This document shows positions 36,446 through 44,679 of a stretch of DNA of 64,000 nt, in pieces (position 1 is the stretch's first letter; each line of letters begins with the position of its first letter). The DNA is from Paenibacillus sp. FSL W8-0426 (lineage in GTDB: Bacteria; Bacillota; Bacilli; Paenibacillales; Paenibacillaceae). Position numbers and translations under genes: made by a program. The notes under the pieces are model-generated. The model was given only the letters and a program-made list of their open reading frames with translations, was not told where the DNA came from and did not search any database. The stretch spans positions 5,656,001-5,720,000 of the forward strand of contig NZ_CP150203.1 in assembly GCF_037969725.1 (NCBI RefSeq), read 5' to 3'.

Positions 36446-38275
36446 TCATGCACCTTTCCCTTCTGTATAAGGATATCGCACCTGAATGAATGTCCCTTCC
36501 CCAACGATGCTCTGCACCCGAATCCCGAATCTCGGACCGTACAGGAAACGCAGTCGGCTGTGCACGCTGCGCAGTCCGAACATCTGGCCCGACTCCTCCG
36601 GCCGCTCCAATTCCTCCGCAATTTCCGTCAACCGCTCGGGCGTGATGCCTTTGCCATTGTCCCTAATGTCCACCTGAATGACGTCATTGTCCCGTTTGAC
36701 CACGATCGACAGCTTGTTGTCCGAGCATTCGGTCCGCATGCCGTGCACCACATAATTTTCGACGATGGGCTGCAGGGAAAGCTTGACCGCAGGAAGTGCG
36801 TACAGTTCGGGGTCCAATTGGATCGTATAGATGAAATTGTCTTTGTACCGGATGCGAAACAGCTCCAGATACAATCGGCAGGCTTCCATCTCGTCCCTGA
36901 GCGTATAGTTTTTTTTCTGCTGCACCAGGCTTTTGAACAGTACGGACAGGCTGTAAATCATTTCGCCGACGTCCCTCGCCCCCTGCGACACGGCTCTCAT
37001 ACGGATGACCTCCAGCGTGTTATACAGGAAATGCGGATTGATTCGCGCCTGCAATGCCACCAGCTCCGTTTCCTTCTGCCTGATCTCGGCTTTATAAACG
37101 CGTTCAATATACAAGTTCAGCTCATCCAGCATGTCGTTGAAGCTGTGCGAGATTTGACCCAGTTCGTCGTCGCGCGGATCGTCGATTCTCGCCTTCAGGT
37201 TGCCGTATTTCACCATTTGCGTGAACCTGATGATTTTGCGCGCACGCTTCGCGAAGTTGATGATGAAAAAAGCCGGAACCAGCACCGCGAACAAGATACA
37301 GACCGTGCTGATCATCAGGATGGTGTTGCGAATGCCTTGGTAAGCCTCGGCCATCTCCGCCGCGGGAATGCTGCCAACGACGACATATCCCTGGTCGGCG
37401 GAAACGAACTTGTTGATATACCTGTTGCGTTCTTTCTTCATCGAGTCCAGATCGGTCTGCTCGAAGAGGGATTCAACGACATTCAGGTAGGGGTAGGATT
37501 TTCCGTAAAATTCGTTCTTCGAGTCAAACAATACGTTGCCCTTGGCCGACAACACGACGATTTCGCCCTTAAGGTTGTCTTCGTAGCTTGCCAGTGAGCT
37601 GGCAATGTCCGCCGAGTCGAGAAACACGAGAAATTGTCCCATATTTCTTAACGTTTGCGGGTCGTTCAGCGGTACGCGGATCGAATACAGCGCAGGATCA
37701 AGCTCGTTTACAGCTTTGCGGATCCACGGGTTCGGCGCTCCGATGCTGGGCGACTCCATTGCCATCACGTCGGGAATGTACGAATGTGCCGAATTGGCGT
37801 CCAGCTTGCGGAACGGCCTGCCGTTGCCAAAGGTGGACATGTCCTGACGCTCCGCGCTGTAAAGGATCACCTGTTTCATATCCGGATTGCGATCCATCGT
37901 GTTCTGAAAATGCTTCAGCACGTCAGCCGAATAATCATCCTGGTTCGCGTAATACCCGTTCGTCAGATGCTGCACGTAATCGGCATAATCATGGTTCATC
38001 AAGTAAACGACATTGGACAGCAGCGCTTCATTCTGATGGATGTCCCTGACCATGTTTTGCACCGATTCGGCCTTGAGGCGAAGATAACGGTCCACGCTTT
38101 CCATCGCGGCTTTCTGGATATCCAATTCCCGGCGGATGATGGAATCCGATACGGAAAGGTAGATGATGTAGGACAGCGTGATCACCGTGACAATGGAGAT
38201 GACCGAAAAAATCAGCAGCATTTTCATGAACATGTTGTTGTGGAAGAATTTTTTGTAAACGCTAACAATTTTCAA
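36446..38275 (-). CDS. YesM-type sensor histidine kinase
   Basis: 609 residues. TM1 is at about 17-40, a sensor region outside the membrane at 40-300, and TM2 around 303-325. A HAMP segment follows (FTQMVKYGNLKARIDDPRDDELGQI). His_kinase is marked by ALQARINPHFLYNTLEVIR, with His415 as the phosphorylated residue. The HATPase domain has PIVENYVVHG, DNGKGI and GLRSVHSRL. This class senses extracellular sugars together with neighbouring ABC transporters and pairs with a YesN-type regulator. A perfect CcpA site lies 124 bp upstream. Confidence 0.95.
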   Translation of the reverse strand: MKIVSVYKKFFHNNMFMKMLLIFSVISIVTVITLSYIIYLSVSDSIIRRELDIQKAAMESVDRYLRLKAESVQNMVRDIHQNEALLSNVVYLMNHDYADYVQHLTNGYYANQDDYSADVLKHFQNTMDRNPDMKQVILYSAERQDMSTFGNGRPFRKLDANSAHSYIPDVMAMESPSIGAPNPWIRKAVNELDPALYSIRVPLNDPQTLRNMGQFLVFLDSADIASSLASYEDNLKGEIVVLSAKGNVLFDSKNEFYGKSYPYLNVVESLFEQTDLDSMKKERNRYINKFVSADQGYVVVGSIPAAEMAEAYQGIRNTILMISTVCILFAVLVPAFFIINFAKRARKIIRFTQMVKYGNLKARIDDPRDDELGQISHSFNDMLDELNLYIERVYKAEIRQKETELVALQARINPHFLYNTLEVIRMRAVSQGARDVGEMIYSLSVLFKSLVQQKKNYTLRDEMEACRLYLELFRIRYKDNFIYTIQLDPELYALPAVKLSLQPIVENYVVHGMRTECSDNKLSIVVKRDNDVIQVDIRDNGKGITPERLTEIAEELERPEESGQMFGLRSVHSRLRFLYGPRFGIRVQSIVGEGTFIQVRYPYTEGKGA

Positions 38276-38398
38276 GTCGCAGACTTCCTCTCCTTGCCGT
38301 TTTGCTGTCTCGATTATAGCATTAGCACTTTGACATGAACGTGCCGCACCAACATTTTCTTTAGTTTGTACCTGCCAATCTTTAATTTGGCCCTATTT

Positions 38399-38412
38399 GA
38401 AAACGATTTCAT
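38399..38412. promoter_or_regulatory. Perfect cre (CcpA) site upstream of the sensor kinase
   Basis: TGAAAACGATTTCA matches TGWAANCGNTNWCA at every fixed position. It lies 124 bp before the kinase start, so catabolite repression of the whole mannoside system is likely. Confidence 0.7.
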
Positions 38413-38469
38413 ATATTATGTTAGCCATACGTTTTATAAAGGACGTGGACGCCGGCTTTGTCGTGCTTG

Positions 38470-38697
38470 CTTGTACCGCACGAATCAATCACACAAGGCC
38501 ACTGCGAGTGCAGTACCATCTTCCGATCGCTGTTATCCCCAGATTTTTTTGGATTCCCCTTATTAAGGGGAATATCTGGTGATAAGCCTATGCTTCCGAT
38601 GCAGCTTTCTTTCAGAATGCTTTCCGGCGAACGCTTCGCTTCTCCAGATTGGTTCTGACTCTTCGTTAACGTGTGTATGTTTTTTGCGGTTTATATA
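38470..38697. repeat. MITE-like repeat, copy at the dnaB-side edge of the mannoside locus
   Basis: It starts near ACCGCAC (38475) and has CACTGCGAGTGCAGTACC, CTTCCGATCGCTGTTATCC, and a long hairpin: TTATCCCCAGAT against ATCTGGTGATAA with inner ATTCCCCTTATTAAGGGGAAT. CTTCGCTTCTCCAGATTGG follows, and it ends TGCGGTTTATATA (38685-38697), the same right end as the copy at 54 kb. The left terminal repeat is degenerate. Confidence 0.75.
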
Positions 38698-38735
38698 TTT
38701 CGATTTTACGATGTAATTGCATGTTCATAGCATGA

Positions 38736-38772
38736 CAAAGGCGAGCCCCTTCACTAGGGAAGCTCGCCTTTG
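38736..38772. terminator. Hairpin terminator in the 38.3-39.3 kb non-coding region
   Basis: CAAAGGCGAGC (38736-38746) and GCTCGCCTTTG (38762-38772) pair perfectly. On the minus strand it could end a transcript coming from dnaB (stop at 39322) and on the plus strand a transcript through the repeat. Confidence 0.7.
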
Positions 38773-38907
38773 ATTTATACAGGATGGTTGCATTCGCATA
38801 ACATCACTTTGTGCAAGACGCCATCGGTGCGACGAACGGTACTCGGTGGAACATTCATATACTGTGCTCGGCACGTTGCCTTTGGCAGCCCTCGTTCCCC
38901 TTGCGGC

Positions 38908-39093
38908 GCTAACGAACCTCACACACCTTATTCCGGGTTATGGTACCGTCTTGGGATTCTAACGAACCTCAGGCACGCTATTCGGGCAACCGACGCTACT
39001 TTGAGGCCAAATAATGCCAAATAGCGGCGCTCATGTTCGTTAGAAATTTCAGCGCAACTACAACCTGCAAATAAGACGTCTCATGTTCGTTAA
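38908..39093. repeat. Cluster of four CTAACGAAC units, two direct and two inverted
   Basis: Two units face right: CTAACGAACCTCACACACC (from 38909) and CTAACGAACCTCAGGCACG (from 38959), each running into TTATT or CTATT and CGGG. Two face left: 39017-39042 and 39067-39093, whose complements begin CTAACGAACATGAGCGCC and TTAACGAACATGAGACG and run into CTATTTGG or TTATTTG. Unit length is about 27 bp. No coding frame crosses them. They look like BIME/REP-type palindromic repeats. Confidence 0.7.
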
Positions 39094-39096
39094 ACG

Positions 39097-39240
39097 TTAT
39101 GCGGTTAAGCGTTAGCGTTGTGCGCTAAGCGTTTAGCGTTAAGTGTTGACGTTCTGCGTTAGCGTTAGCTGTTAGCGTTAATCGTTTTTGCGTTAGCCCT
39201 CCGCGTAAGCTTTCTGCGTTAAGCTTCAGCGCTTAGCATT
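39097..39240. repeat. Degenerate GCGTTA-rich low-complexity tract
   Basis: About 140 bp consist almost only of variants of GCGTTA, GCGTTAG and TTAAGC (for example GTTAGCGTTG, GCGTTAGCGTTAGC, GCGTTAATCG). The period is irregular, near 6 to 12. It directly follows the palindromic cluster and ends about 80 bp before the dnaB stop codon. Confidence 0.65.
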
Positions 39241-39321
39241 CGCATCCAGGCACTGCCCTTTACATAAGCTTGGCACGCTATGTCCCTCTTGCACAACGCC
39301 CTCGCCTAACCATTTCCCAAT

Positions 39322-40857
39322 CTATGATGTCCCTTGCTGTTTGCTGGCCTGCATCTGCTGCGCGAACCGCATCATTTCCTCGAACTCTTCCTCGGATATG
39401 GCGTCGCTGTCCGCCACGGCATCCTGTACGATCGGAATTTCCGGTTTAGGTTTGGTGCCCTTGCCGTATGTACGCGTGCGTGTTCCGGCTGCACCAGCAG
39501 CCTGCTTGCCTTTGACCTTGGATTGGTCACGTATATACTGAACGGCCTTCTCGTACGTGTTGACTTGTTTGAGCAGCATGTTGGACGCGATCGCTTCGAC
39601 GAAATTGCGGTTGATCCGCTGCTCGCTGCCGGAAACCATCAATGCCATCAAATAATGAATGAGCACGTTAATGACTTCGCCCGGCAATTTGTAGCTGAGA
39701 TCGATTTTCTCGAAGATGTCGATCAGGTTGTCCGGCACAGCCCCGGGGAAAAAGGTCTGCAGCAGCCGGGTATACGGCTCGTTGCGCAGCATCATGTTGT
39801 ACTGATGAATGTCGCATTTGCTCGCAAACTGCGGAGGCACCTCGACGTAATACTCCATCTGCACCACATGCTCCACGGGCGGTTCCGCATCCGCCTGCTG
39901 CGCCGATTCATCCATAGTCTGCCTTAGCGCAACCACTTTCGCCGCCTGCACGGTCTGTTGGTCCCGGCGCCGTTTCGTTTGCCGCGACAACAGACTTGCA
40001 TTGCGCTGCAGCTCGTCCAGCAGCAGTTCGCCCTGCGGCGTAAAGATATCGTCTTCGTCCAGCAAACGGCATACGTCCTGCACGCTGAGATTGAATTTGT
40101 TCACCACGTAGTTGACGCTGCCCAGCTGCTCATGGTCAAAACGAAGCTTTTCCACATGGCGGCGATTCGCCGACTCGCGCGGAAAACGCAAAATGATGTC
40201 GGCATAATTCAATGTCGGTTCTTCCATGCCAATCTTCGCGACCCCACGCTGAGCCGACGTCGACACCTCGGACAGCGCCTGCTCCAGCTCATAATCGATC
40301 ACATGGGTGTTCAGCTCGAAAATCTCGTAAAACGGAACCGAAATGTTTTCCTTGTTCGCCGCTGCCGGATATGGCGCCTCGCCGCTCTCCAGGGCAGAAA
40401 AACCGGCACGAAGGGACAGAACGGCGAATTTGCCGATTTTGTCGCGAAGCAGCAGCGTCAGATGCTGGGTCCTGAAAAATTCAGCCGGAGACAGCGGTGC
40501 CTGCAGCTCGTATTCGTAGATGTAATCGTCGTTTTCCGGAATATACAAACGCGAAGTCTGAAGGAGCCCTACTGCTTCCAGTTTGGACGCTTGCTCCGCC
40601 AAATATTTACGCCCTTTTTCGCTAGGCTCAAGCCCCAACGTCATAAACAGCCTGCGCTGCTGCTCCAGTGGTGAATATCCGACCTGTTCTCCGGGGAGAT
40701 GCTGGAATAGCAGCCGATAAAGACCAATCGCAAATGCACCTACCATAGGCTGGTAAGCCCCTGTCAGCATACGGTCGTCCAGGGCGCTAAGCCCAAACTC
40801 CCTGTATACGCAATAGCGGTGATGTTCGGTAAAATGCAGCAAATTGTTCATGCGCAT
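39322..40857 (-). CDS. dnaB: Replication initiation and membrane attachment protein DnaB
   Basis: 511 residues; B. subtilis DnaB is about 470. Together with DnaD and DnaI it loads the replicative helicase. The N-terminal winged-helix region (HFTEHHRYCVYREFGLSALDD) and two DDBH2-type regions are visible (QLGSVNYVVNKFNLSVQDV; LPGEVINVLIHYLMALM), with IPIVQDAVADSD and EEEFEEMMRFAQQ at the tail. A long charged linker (SRQTKRRRDQQTV) separates the parts. GAAGGAGATA precedes the ATG. dnaI would be expected just downstream but is at 15-16 kb. Confidence 0.85.
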   Translation of the reverse strand: MRMNNLLHFTEHHRYCVYREFGLSALDDRMLTGAYQPMVGAFAIGLYRLLFQHLPGEQVGYSPLEQQRRLFMTLGLEPSEKGRKYLAEQASKLEAVGLLQTSRLYIPENDDYIYEYELQAPLSPAEFFRTQHLTLLLRDKIGKFAVLSLRAGFSALESGEAPYPAAANKENISVPFYEIFELNTHVIDYELEQALSEVSTSAQRGVAKIGMEEPTLNYADIILRFPRESANRRHVEKLRFDHEQLGSVNYVVNKFNLSVQDVCRLLDEDDIFTPQGELLLDELQRNASLLSRQTKRRRDQQTVQAAKVVALRQTMDESAQQADAEPPVEHVVQMEYYVEVPPQFASKCDIHQYNMMLRNEPYTRLLQTFFPGAVPDNLIDIFEKIDLSYKLPGEVINVLIHYLMALMVSGSEQRINRNFVEAIASNMLLKQVNTYEKAVQYIRDQSKVKGKQAAGAAGTRTRTYGKGTKPKPEIPIVQDAVADSDAISEEEFEEMMRFAQQMQASKQQGTS

Positions 40858-41238
40858 GGCCAGTATCTCCTTCTCCCCAAAAGTTTGTTTATCTATTCTA
40901 TCACAAATGCCCGATCCTCAAATGCCCAAAAACAGGCGAAAAAAAGGTCCGTTCTCGCTCCGTTTCGTCCTAGGTCGACAGCATTCACGTTTTCGCAAAG
41001 TTGCTAGAATACTATAAAAGCTGCGGCACCGAAATACAAGTGAAACTATTGAGAAATAGAGGATCTTTATGGAAAATACGCTTGTTTCCCTATGCTATGC
41101 AGCCTAATTGCAGCAACATTCCTTTTTTGGACATAAAAAAAGAAACCCTGTTCTCGCCCCATTCCGCAAAAAGCGGAAAAGAAGGCACAAGGCTCCCCTT
41201 ATTTAACGGCTGTTGCATCAAACCAACTGCTGTCTGTT
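40858..41238. other. Non-coding gap between dnaB and the YuiB-like gene
   Basis: About 380 bp must hold the dnaB promoter and the end of the YuiB-like transcript. I see a short TCCGCAAAAAGCGGA hairpin near 41164-41178, several A-runs and no reading frame with a ribosome binding site. Nothing else can be supported. Confidence 0.6.
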
Positions 41239-41532
41239 TCAAAACATTTTGTAACCGCCAAGCCTAAGTTTCCGAATAGCCCAGCCGCTGATGACGGCTC
41301 CGGCCAGGCCGGCCACACCCGTGAGATAGTCAACGATCTGGAATGAAGCCAGATGAGACATGAGGGTGCTCGCATGATCCCATAGCGAATAAACCACGAC
41401 AGGCAAAATCACGATCACGAATAGATAGGAAGGAAACCATGTCGTTTTCATTAACATATTCAAAATGAAACCGATACCAAACATCATTACAAAAAACAAA
41501 ACCATCAGCACCAGCACAGGGATAAACTGCAT
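41239..41532 (-). CDS. yuiB: YuiB-like small membrane protein
   Basis: 97 residues with three hydrophobic helices: LVLMVLFFVMMFGIGFILNMLM, YLFVIVILPVVVYSLW and VDYLTGVAGLAGAVISGWAI, ending KLRLGGYKMF. The FGIGFILNMLMKTTW block and the KxRxxGYxMF end match B. subtilis YuiB, whose function is not known. The frame opens at 41616, but the ATG at 41532 is preceded by GAGGTG. yuiB lies near yumB and yumC in B. subtilis, and their counterparts are at 42.8-45.7 kb, so the neighbourhood is conserved with hemQ inserted. Confidence 0.8.
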   Translation of the reverse strand: MQFIPVLVLMVLFFVMMFGIGFILNMLMKTTWFPSYLFVIVILPVVVYSLWDHASTLMSHLASFQIVDYLTGVAGLAGAVISGWAIRKLRLGGYKMF

Positions 41533-41761
41533 CGGGCGACGTTCACCTCTTCCTTCCGCTCTTGGGCATCTCTTCCGGTTCGTAGTTAGTTTACCGTAAA
41601 AAATGTGGCGAAGCAACGAACTTTCTGGATAAAATCCCCTTTTGTTTGCCGCGAATCATTTGCCCTTCCGCTTCCGATTGGGATACAATGAAAACGGTAT
41701 TGTCACTAACCCGTCCCGTTCGCGGGATTCGGAAAATATAAACCTCAGGAGGAACAAGTCA

Positions 41762-42508
41762 ATGAACGAAGCAGCATCAACGCTGGAGGGCTGGTATGCC
41801 CTGCACGATTTTCGGTCGATTAACTGGGCAGCCTGGAAAGCAGCCGACGATGAGGAACGCGCCGTAGCGCTGGACGAGCTGCAGGAATTTTGGAAAGAGT
41901 GGAAGGACGTTGAGGAATCCTCCAAAGGAAGCACCGCGGTATACACCATCGTCGGCCAAAAAGCCGATTTCGTCATGATGCATCTGCGCGAGACGCTGGA
42001 AGATCTGAAAGCCGTCGAGAACGCGTTCAACAAAACGATGTTTGCCCAATATACAACCAAAGCCTACTCCTATGTAAGCGTGGTCGAGCTCAGCAATTAC
42101 CTGGGCAAAGACGGTGGAGACCCGATGCAAAATCCGGAAATCGTCGCTCGCCTCAAACCGGTATTGCCTCAAAAACAATACATTTGCTTCTATCCAATGA
42201 ACAAAAAACGGGACCTGGCCGACAACTGGTACATGCTGTCCATGGACGAGCGCCGTTCATTGATGCGCAGCCACGGCCTGATCGGCCGCAGTTATGCCGG
42301 CAAAGTAAAACAGATCATCACGGGTTCCGTCGGTTTCGACGACTGGGAATGGGGCGTTACGCTCTTCGCGGACGATGCGCTCCAATTCAAGAAGCTCGTG
42401 TACGAAATGCGTTTCGATGAAGTCAGCGCCCGCTACGGCGAGTTTGGTTCCTTTTATGTGGGAAGCTTGCTGAACGAAAGCTCGATGGAAGACATGCTGA
42501 AGCTGTAG
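41762..42508 (+). CDS. hemQ: Coproheme decarboxylase HemQ
   Basis: 248 residues, close to B. subtilis HemQ (YwfI). It converts coproheme III to heme b in the last step of the coproporphyrin-dependent pathway of Gram-positive bacteria. [14 protein letters not shown] starts the first ferredoxin-like half. [34 protein letters not shown] and [10 protein letters not shown] are typical blocks. [31 protein letters not shown] holds the heme-region histidine-lacking loop of this clade, and [10 protein letters not shown] the end. CAGGAGGAA lies 9 bp before ATG 41762. Confidence 0.95.
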   Translation: MNEAASTLEGWYALHDFRSINWAAWKAADDEERAVALDELQEFWKEWKDVEESSKGSTAVYTIVGQKADFVMMHLRETLEDLKAVENAFNKTMFAQYTTKAYSYVSVVELSNYLGKDGGDPMQNPEIVARLKPVLPQKQYICFYPMNKKRDLADNWYMLSMDERRSLMRSHGLIGRSYAGKVKQIITGSVGFDDWEWGVTLFADDALQFKKLVYEMRFDEVSARYGEFGSFYVGSLLNESSMEDMLKL

Positions 42509-42542
42509 CAGCGCCGTCCAATCCAAGGCACAAAGCAAGACC

Positions 42543-42594
42543 AAAAAGCACCGAGCAACATCCATCCCCGGATGCCTGATCGGTGCTTTCTTTC
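42543..42594. terminator. Bidirectional terminator between hemQ and the 83-aa gene
   Basis: AAAGCACCGA and TCGGTGCTTT pair around a loop that has its own CATCC/GGATG stem. A-rich and T-rich flanks (CAAAAAGC, TTTCTTTC) suit both directions, and the genes are convergent. Confidence 0.8.
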
Positions 42595-42598
42595 TATG

Positions 42599-42850
42599 CT
42601 ATTCATCTTCGGCGTCTACCGCTTTCAACGATTCCAAAAATTCGGCTGTAGCACGGTCCCTGTCCCGGCTCTTCTCCTTCAATCGCTCGATGGCAGGCAA
42701 AATAAGAATGTCGACCTCTTTTTGCACGATGTAGGCGAGGTCGTACTGATTTTGGTCCTCCAGATAGCCGCCGACCTTCATCAGATCGTTGTACCGGTCA
42801 AGCTCATCACGCGTCAGCAATCCCCGAACCTGAACACTGCAGTGTCTCAT
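42599..42850 (-). CDS. Small protein of unknown function cotranscribed with ndh
   Basis: 83 residues: VRGLLTRDELDRYNDLMKVGGYLEDQNQYDLAYIVQKEVDILILPAI and a charged tail rich in Arg, Glu and Asp. It is predicted to be soluble and helical; I recognise no domain. Its ATG overlaps the stop of the NADH dehydrogenase gene (ATGA at 42847-42850), so it is translationally coupled. This suggests a partner or regulator of that enzyme, but this is inference. Confidence 0.65.
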   Translation of the reverse strand: MRHCSVQVRGLLTRDELDRYNDLMKVGGYLEDQNQYDLAYIVQKEVDILILPAIERLKEKSRDRDRATAEFLESLKAVDAEDE

Positions 42851-44040
42851 CCAAAAAACCGTCCTTTCTTCAGCACGAGTGGAATGCCTCCAATAATGAA
42901 CAGATAACGAAGATCCACCAGCTTTTTCAACTGAGCCGCCTTCCAGCCCTTGTATTTCTTGCCGTTGACCACGGCGATGGCTTCTCCTTTTCCAAGCGAA
43001 GCTACCGTACCTTTGCTGGCAAATGCAAAAGACTGCGGCGCTTTGCCGCGAATGTCGGCCACGATGTTTTTGGCACAGTTGACGCCTTGCTGCATTGCGA
43101 TCTGGGCCGTAGGCGGATACGGTCTGCCTTCAGGGTTAAATACGATCGAATTGTCGCCGATGACATAAACGTGCTCATGTCCGGGCGCACGCAAAAATTC
43201 GTCCACCTTCACGCGGCCCCGCATCACTTCCAGTCCGGCCTGCTCCAACAATCCATTGCCACGAATGCCGCCGGTCCATACCACGGTTGCAGCTTCGATT
43301 TTTTCCCCTTCGCCCACAATGACGCCATCCGGCAAACATTGTTTGATCGGAACGCCGATTTTGAAAGTGACGCCTTTTTTCTTCAGCACGCCCATGGCAT
43401 GTTCAACCAGTTCGGGATCAAAGCCCGGCAGCGCCGACGGGGCAGCCTCCACATTGTAGATGCGCACTTTTTTGGGATTCACGTCGAACTCCTTGCATAA
43501 TTTCGGAATGCGATCGGCAAGCTCTGCTACAAATTCGACGCCGCTGAATCCTGCCCCGCCGACGACAAATTGGATCCGGCTAGCTTTATTGTCGCTTTTA
43601 TATAATGCAAACTGATATTCGATATGCTCCCGAATCAATCTGACCGAATTGATGCTGCGAATGGTCATCGCATGTTCCTGCATGCCCGGAATGCCAAACG
43701 TCTCGGGTTCCCCGCCAAGCGCGATAATCAAATAATCATAGGAAAGTGTGCCGTCTTCCAGAATGACCTTGCGATCTTGAAGTCTGATTTCCTTGACGGA
43801 AGATTTGACCAAGTCGATTTTGAACTCGTCAATCAGCTTCGAAATCGACACCCGCGAATTTTCGATCGTATCCGTGCCTGCTGCCGGCATATGTAGGTGA
43901 GTCGTAATATAATGATAATCATGCCGATTCACCAAAGTGACGTCGGCTTCATTATAGTTCAGTTCTTTCTGCAGCCTCTGGGCCGTCAATACTCCGCCAT
44001 ACCCTGCCCCGAGGATGACGATCTTGGGAATGCTGCTCAT
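42847..44040 (-). CDS. yumB: Type II NADH dehydrogenase (Ndh/YumB-like)
   Basis: 397 residues. VILGAGYGGVLTAQRLQKEL is the FAD fold; VDVTLVNRHDYHYITT-like and IIALGGEPETFGIPGMQEHA follow. IQFVVGGAGFSGVEFVAEL is the NADH-binding fold, and VYVIGDNSIVF and PTAQIAMQQG complete the family. It passes electrons from NADH to menaquinone without pumping. A weak hydrophobic C-terminus (LVDLRYLFIIGGIPLVLKKG) binds the membrane. The frame opens at 44133, but AAGGGGTAA stands 8 bp before ATG 44040. It matches yumB, which lies beside yumC in B. subtilis, but here the two are divergent across about 640 bp. Confidence 0.9.
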   Translation of the reverse strand: MSSIPKIVILGAGYGGVLTAQRLQKELNYNEADVTLVNRHDYHYITTHLHMPAAGTDTIENSRVSISKLIDEFKIDLVKSSVKEIRLQDRKVILEDGTLSYDYLIIALGGEPETFGIPGMQEHAMTIRSINSVRLIREHIEYQFALYKSDNKASRIQFVVGGAGFSGVEFVAELADRIPKLCKEFDVNPKKVRIYNVEAAPSALPGFDPELVEHAMGVLKKKGVTFKIGVPIKQCLPDGVIVGEGEKIEAATVVWTGGIRGNGLLEQAGLEVMRGRVKVDEFLRAPGHEHVYVIGDNSIVFNPEGRPYPPTAQIAMQQGVNCAKNIVADIRGKAPQSFAFASKGTVASLGKGEAIAVVNGKKYKGWKAAQLKKLVDLRYLFIIGGIPLVLKKGRFFG

Positions 44041-44559
44041 GTCTTTACCCCTTCCGGTTTCGCTTGCATCCACCATATGTCTGAATGGTTGCAACTTGCA
44101 TTTACTTACAACTATTGAACAGGTCTTATCCATTATGACAACAAATGTAAAGTCGAAAAAGTTTGATGGTTTTTAGGAAATCGTTTTACGTTTTACGTTC
44201 TACATTCATCCAAACTCCGCTTGCGGAATGCATCCGTGTTAAACGTTCGGTGGAATCGCATGCATAATATGAAAGAATCGTTTCGAATCTATATTTGTCC
44301 CGTTGGAGGGCCGCACGCTCATTGCAACGCAATTCAACTGTGAAATTGGACACATGTATGCCTAAAGTATGGATGCTGTCCTCCTCCGCCAAAAAGGAAA
44401 GGATTCTGACAAAAAAACACATAGTACAGGACAAGAATAGCTGTAATCCTAGTAAATATCAAGGCTTTTTTGCCACTTTTCATAACCTTTCATTTCCAAT
44501 TTCATCCTTTTCTCACCGGATCTTCATCAATTATTCCCATATTCAGCGAATACGCAACT

Positions 44560-44587
44560 TTGCAACCCCGTTTTCAACGTTTATAAT
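44560..44587 (+). promoter_or_regulatory. Sigma-A promoter for the ferredoxin reductase gene
   Basis: TTGCAA (44560-44565) and TATAAT (44582-44587) are separated by 16 bp, about 93 bp before the start codon. The rest of the gap 44041-44559 shows no convincing reading frame. Confidence 0.65.
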
Positions 44588-44679
44588 TGAGAAGGATATT
44601 CAGTTACGCGTACGGATACGGTTCGATCCGTCCATTTTTTTTCGGTAACTACCTATATAAACTAGAAAGGTGTTGTTGA

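Noticed and set aside
38908..39240. Possible CRISPR array in the repeat-rich region
   Set aside because: Units are not equally spaced, change orientation and have no conserved spacer size; no cas genes nearby.
44186..44434. 82-codon minus-strand frame between yumB-like and yumC genes
   Set aside because: No Shine-Dalgarno, unusual composition, and it lies over a region with a plus-strand promoter; kept as non-coding.
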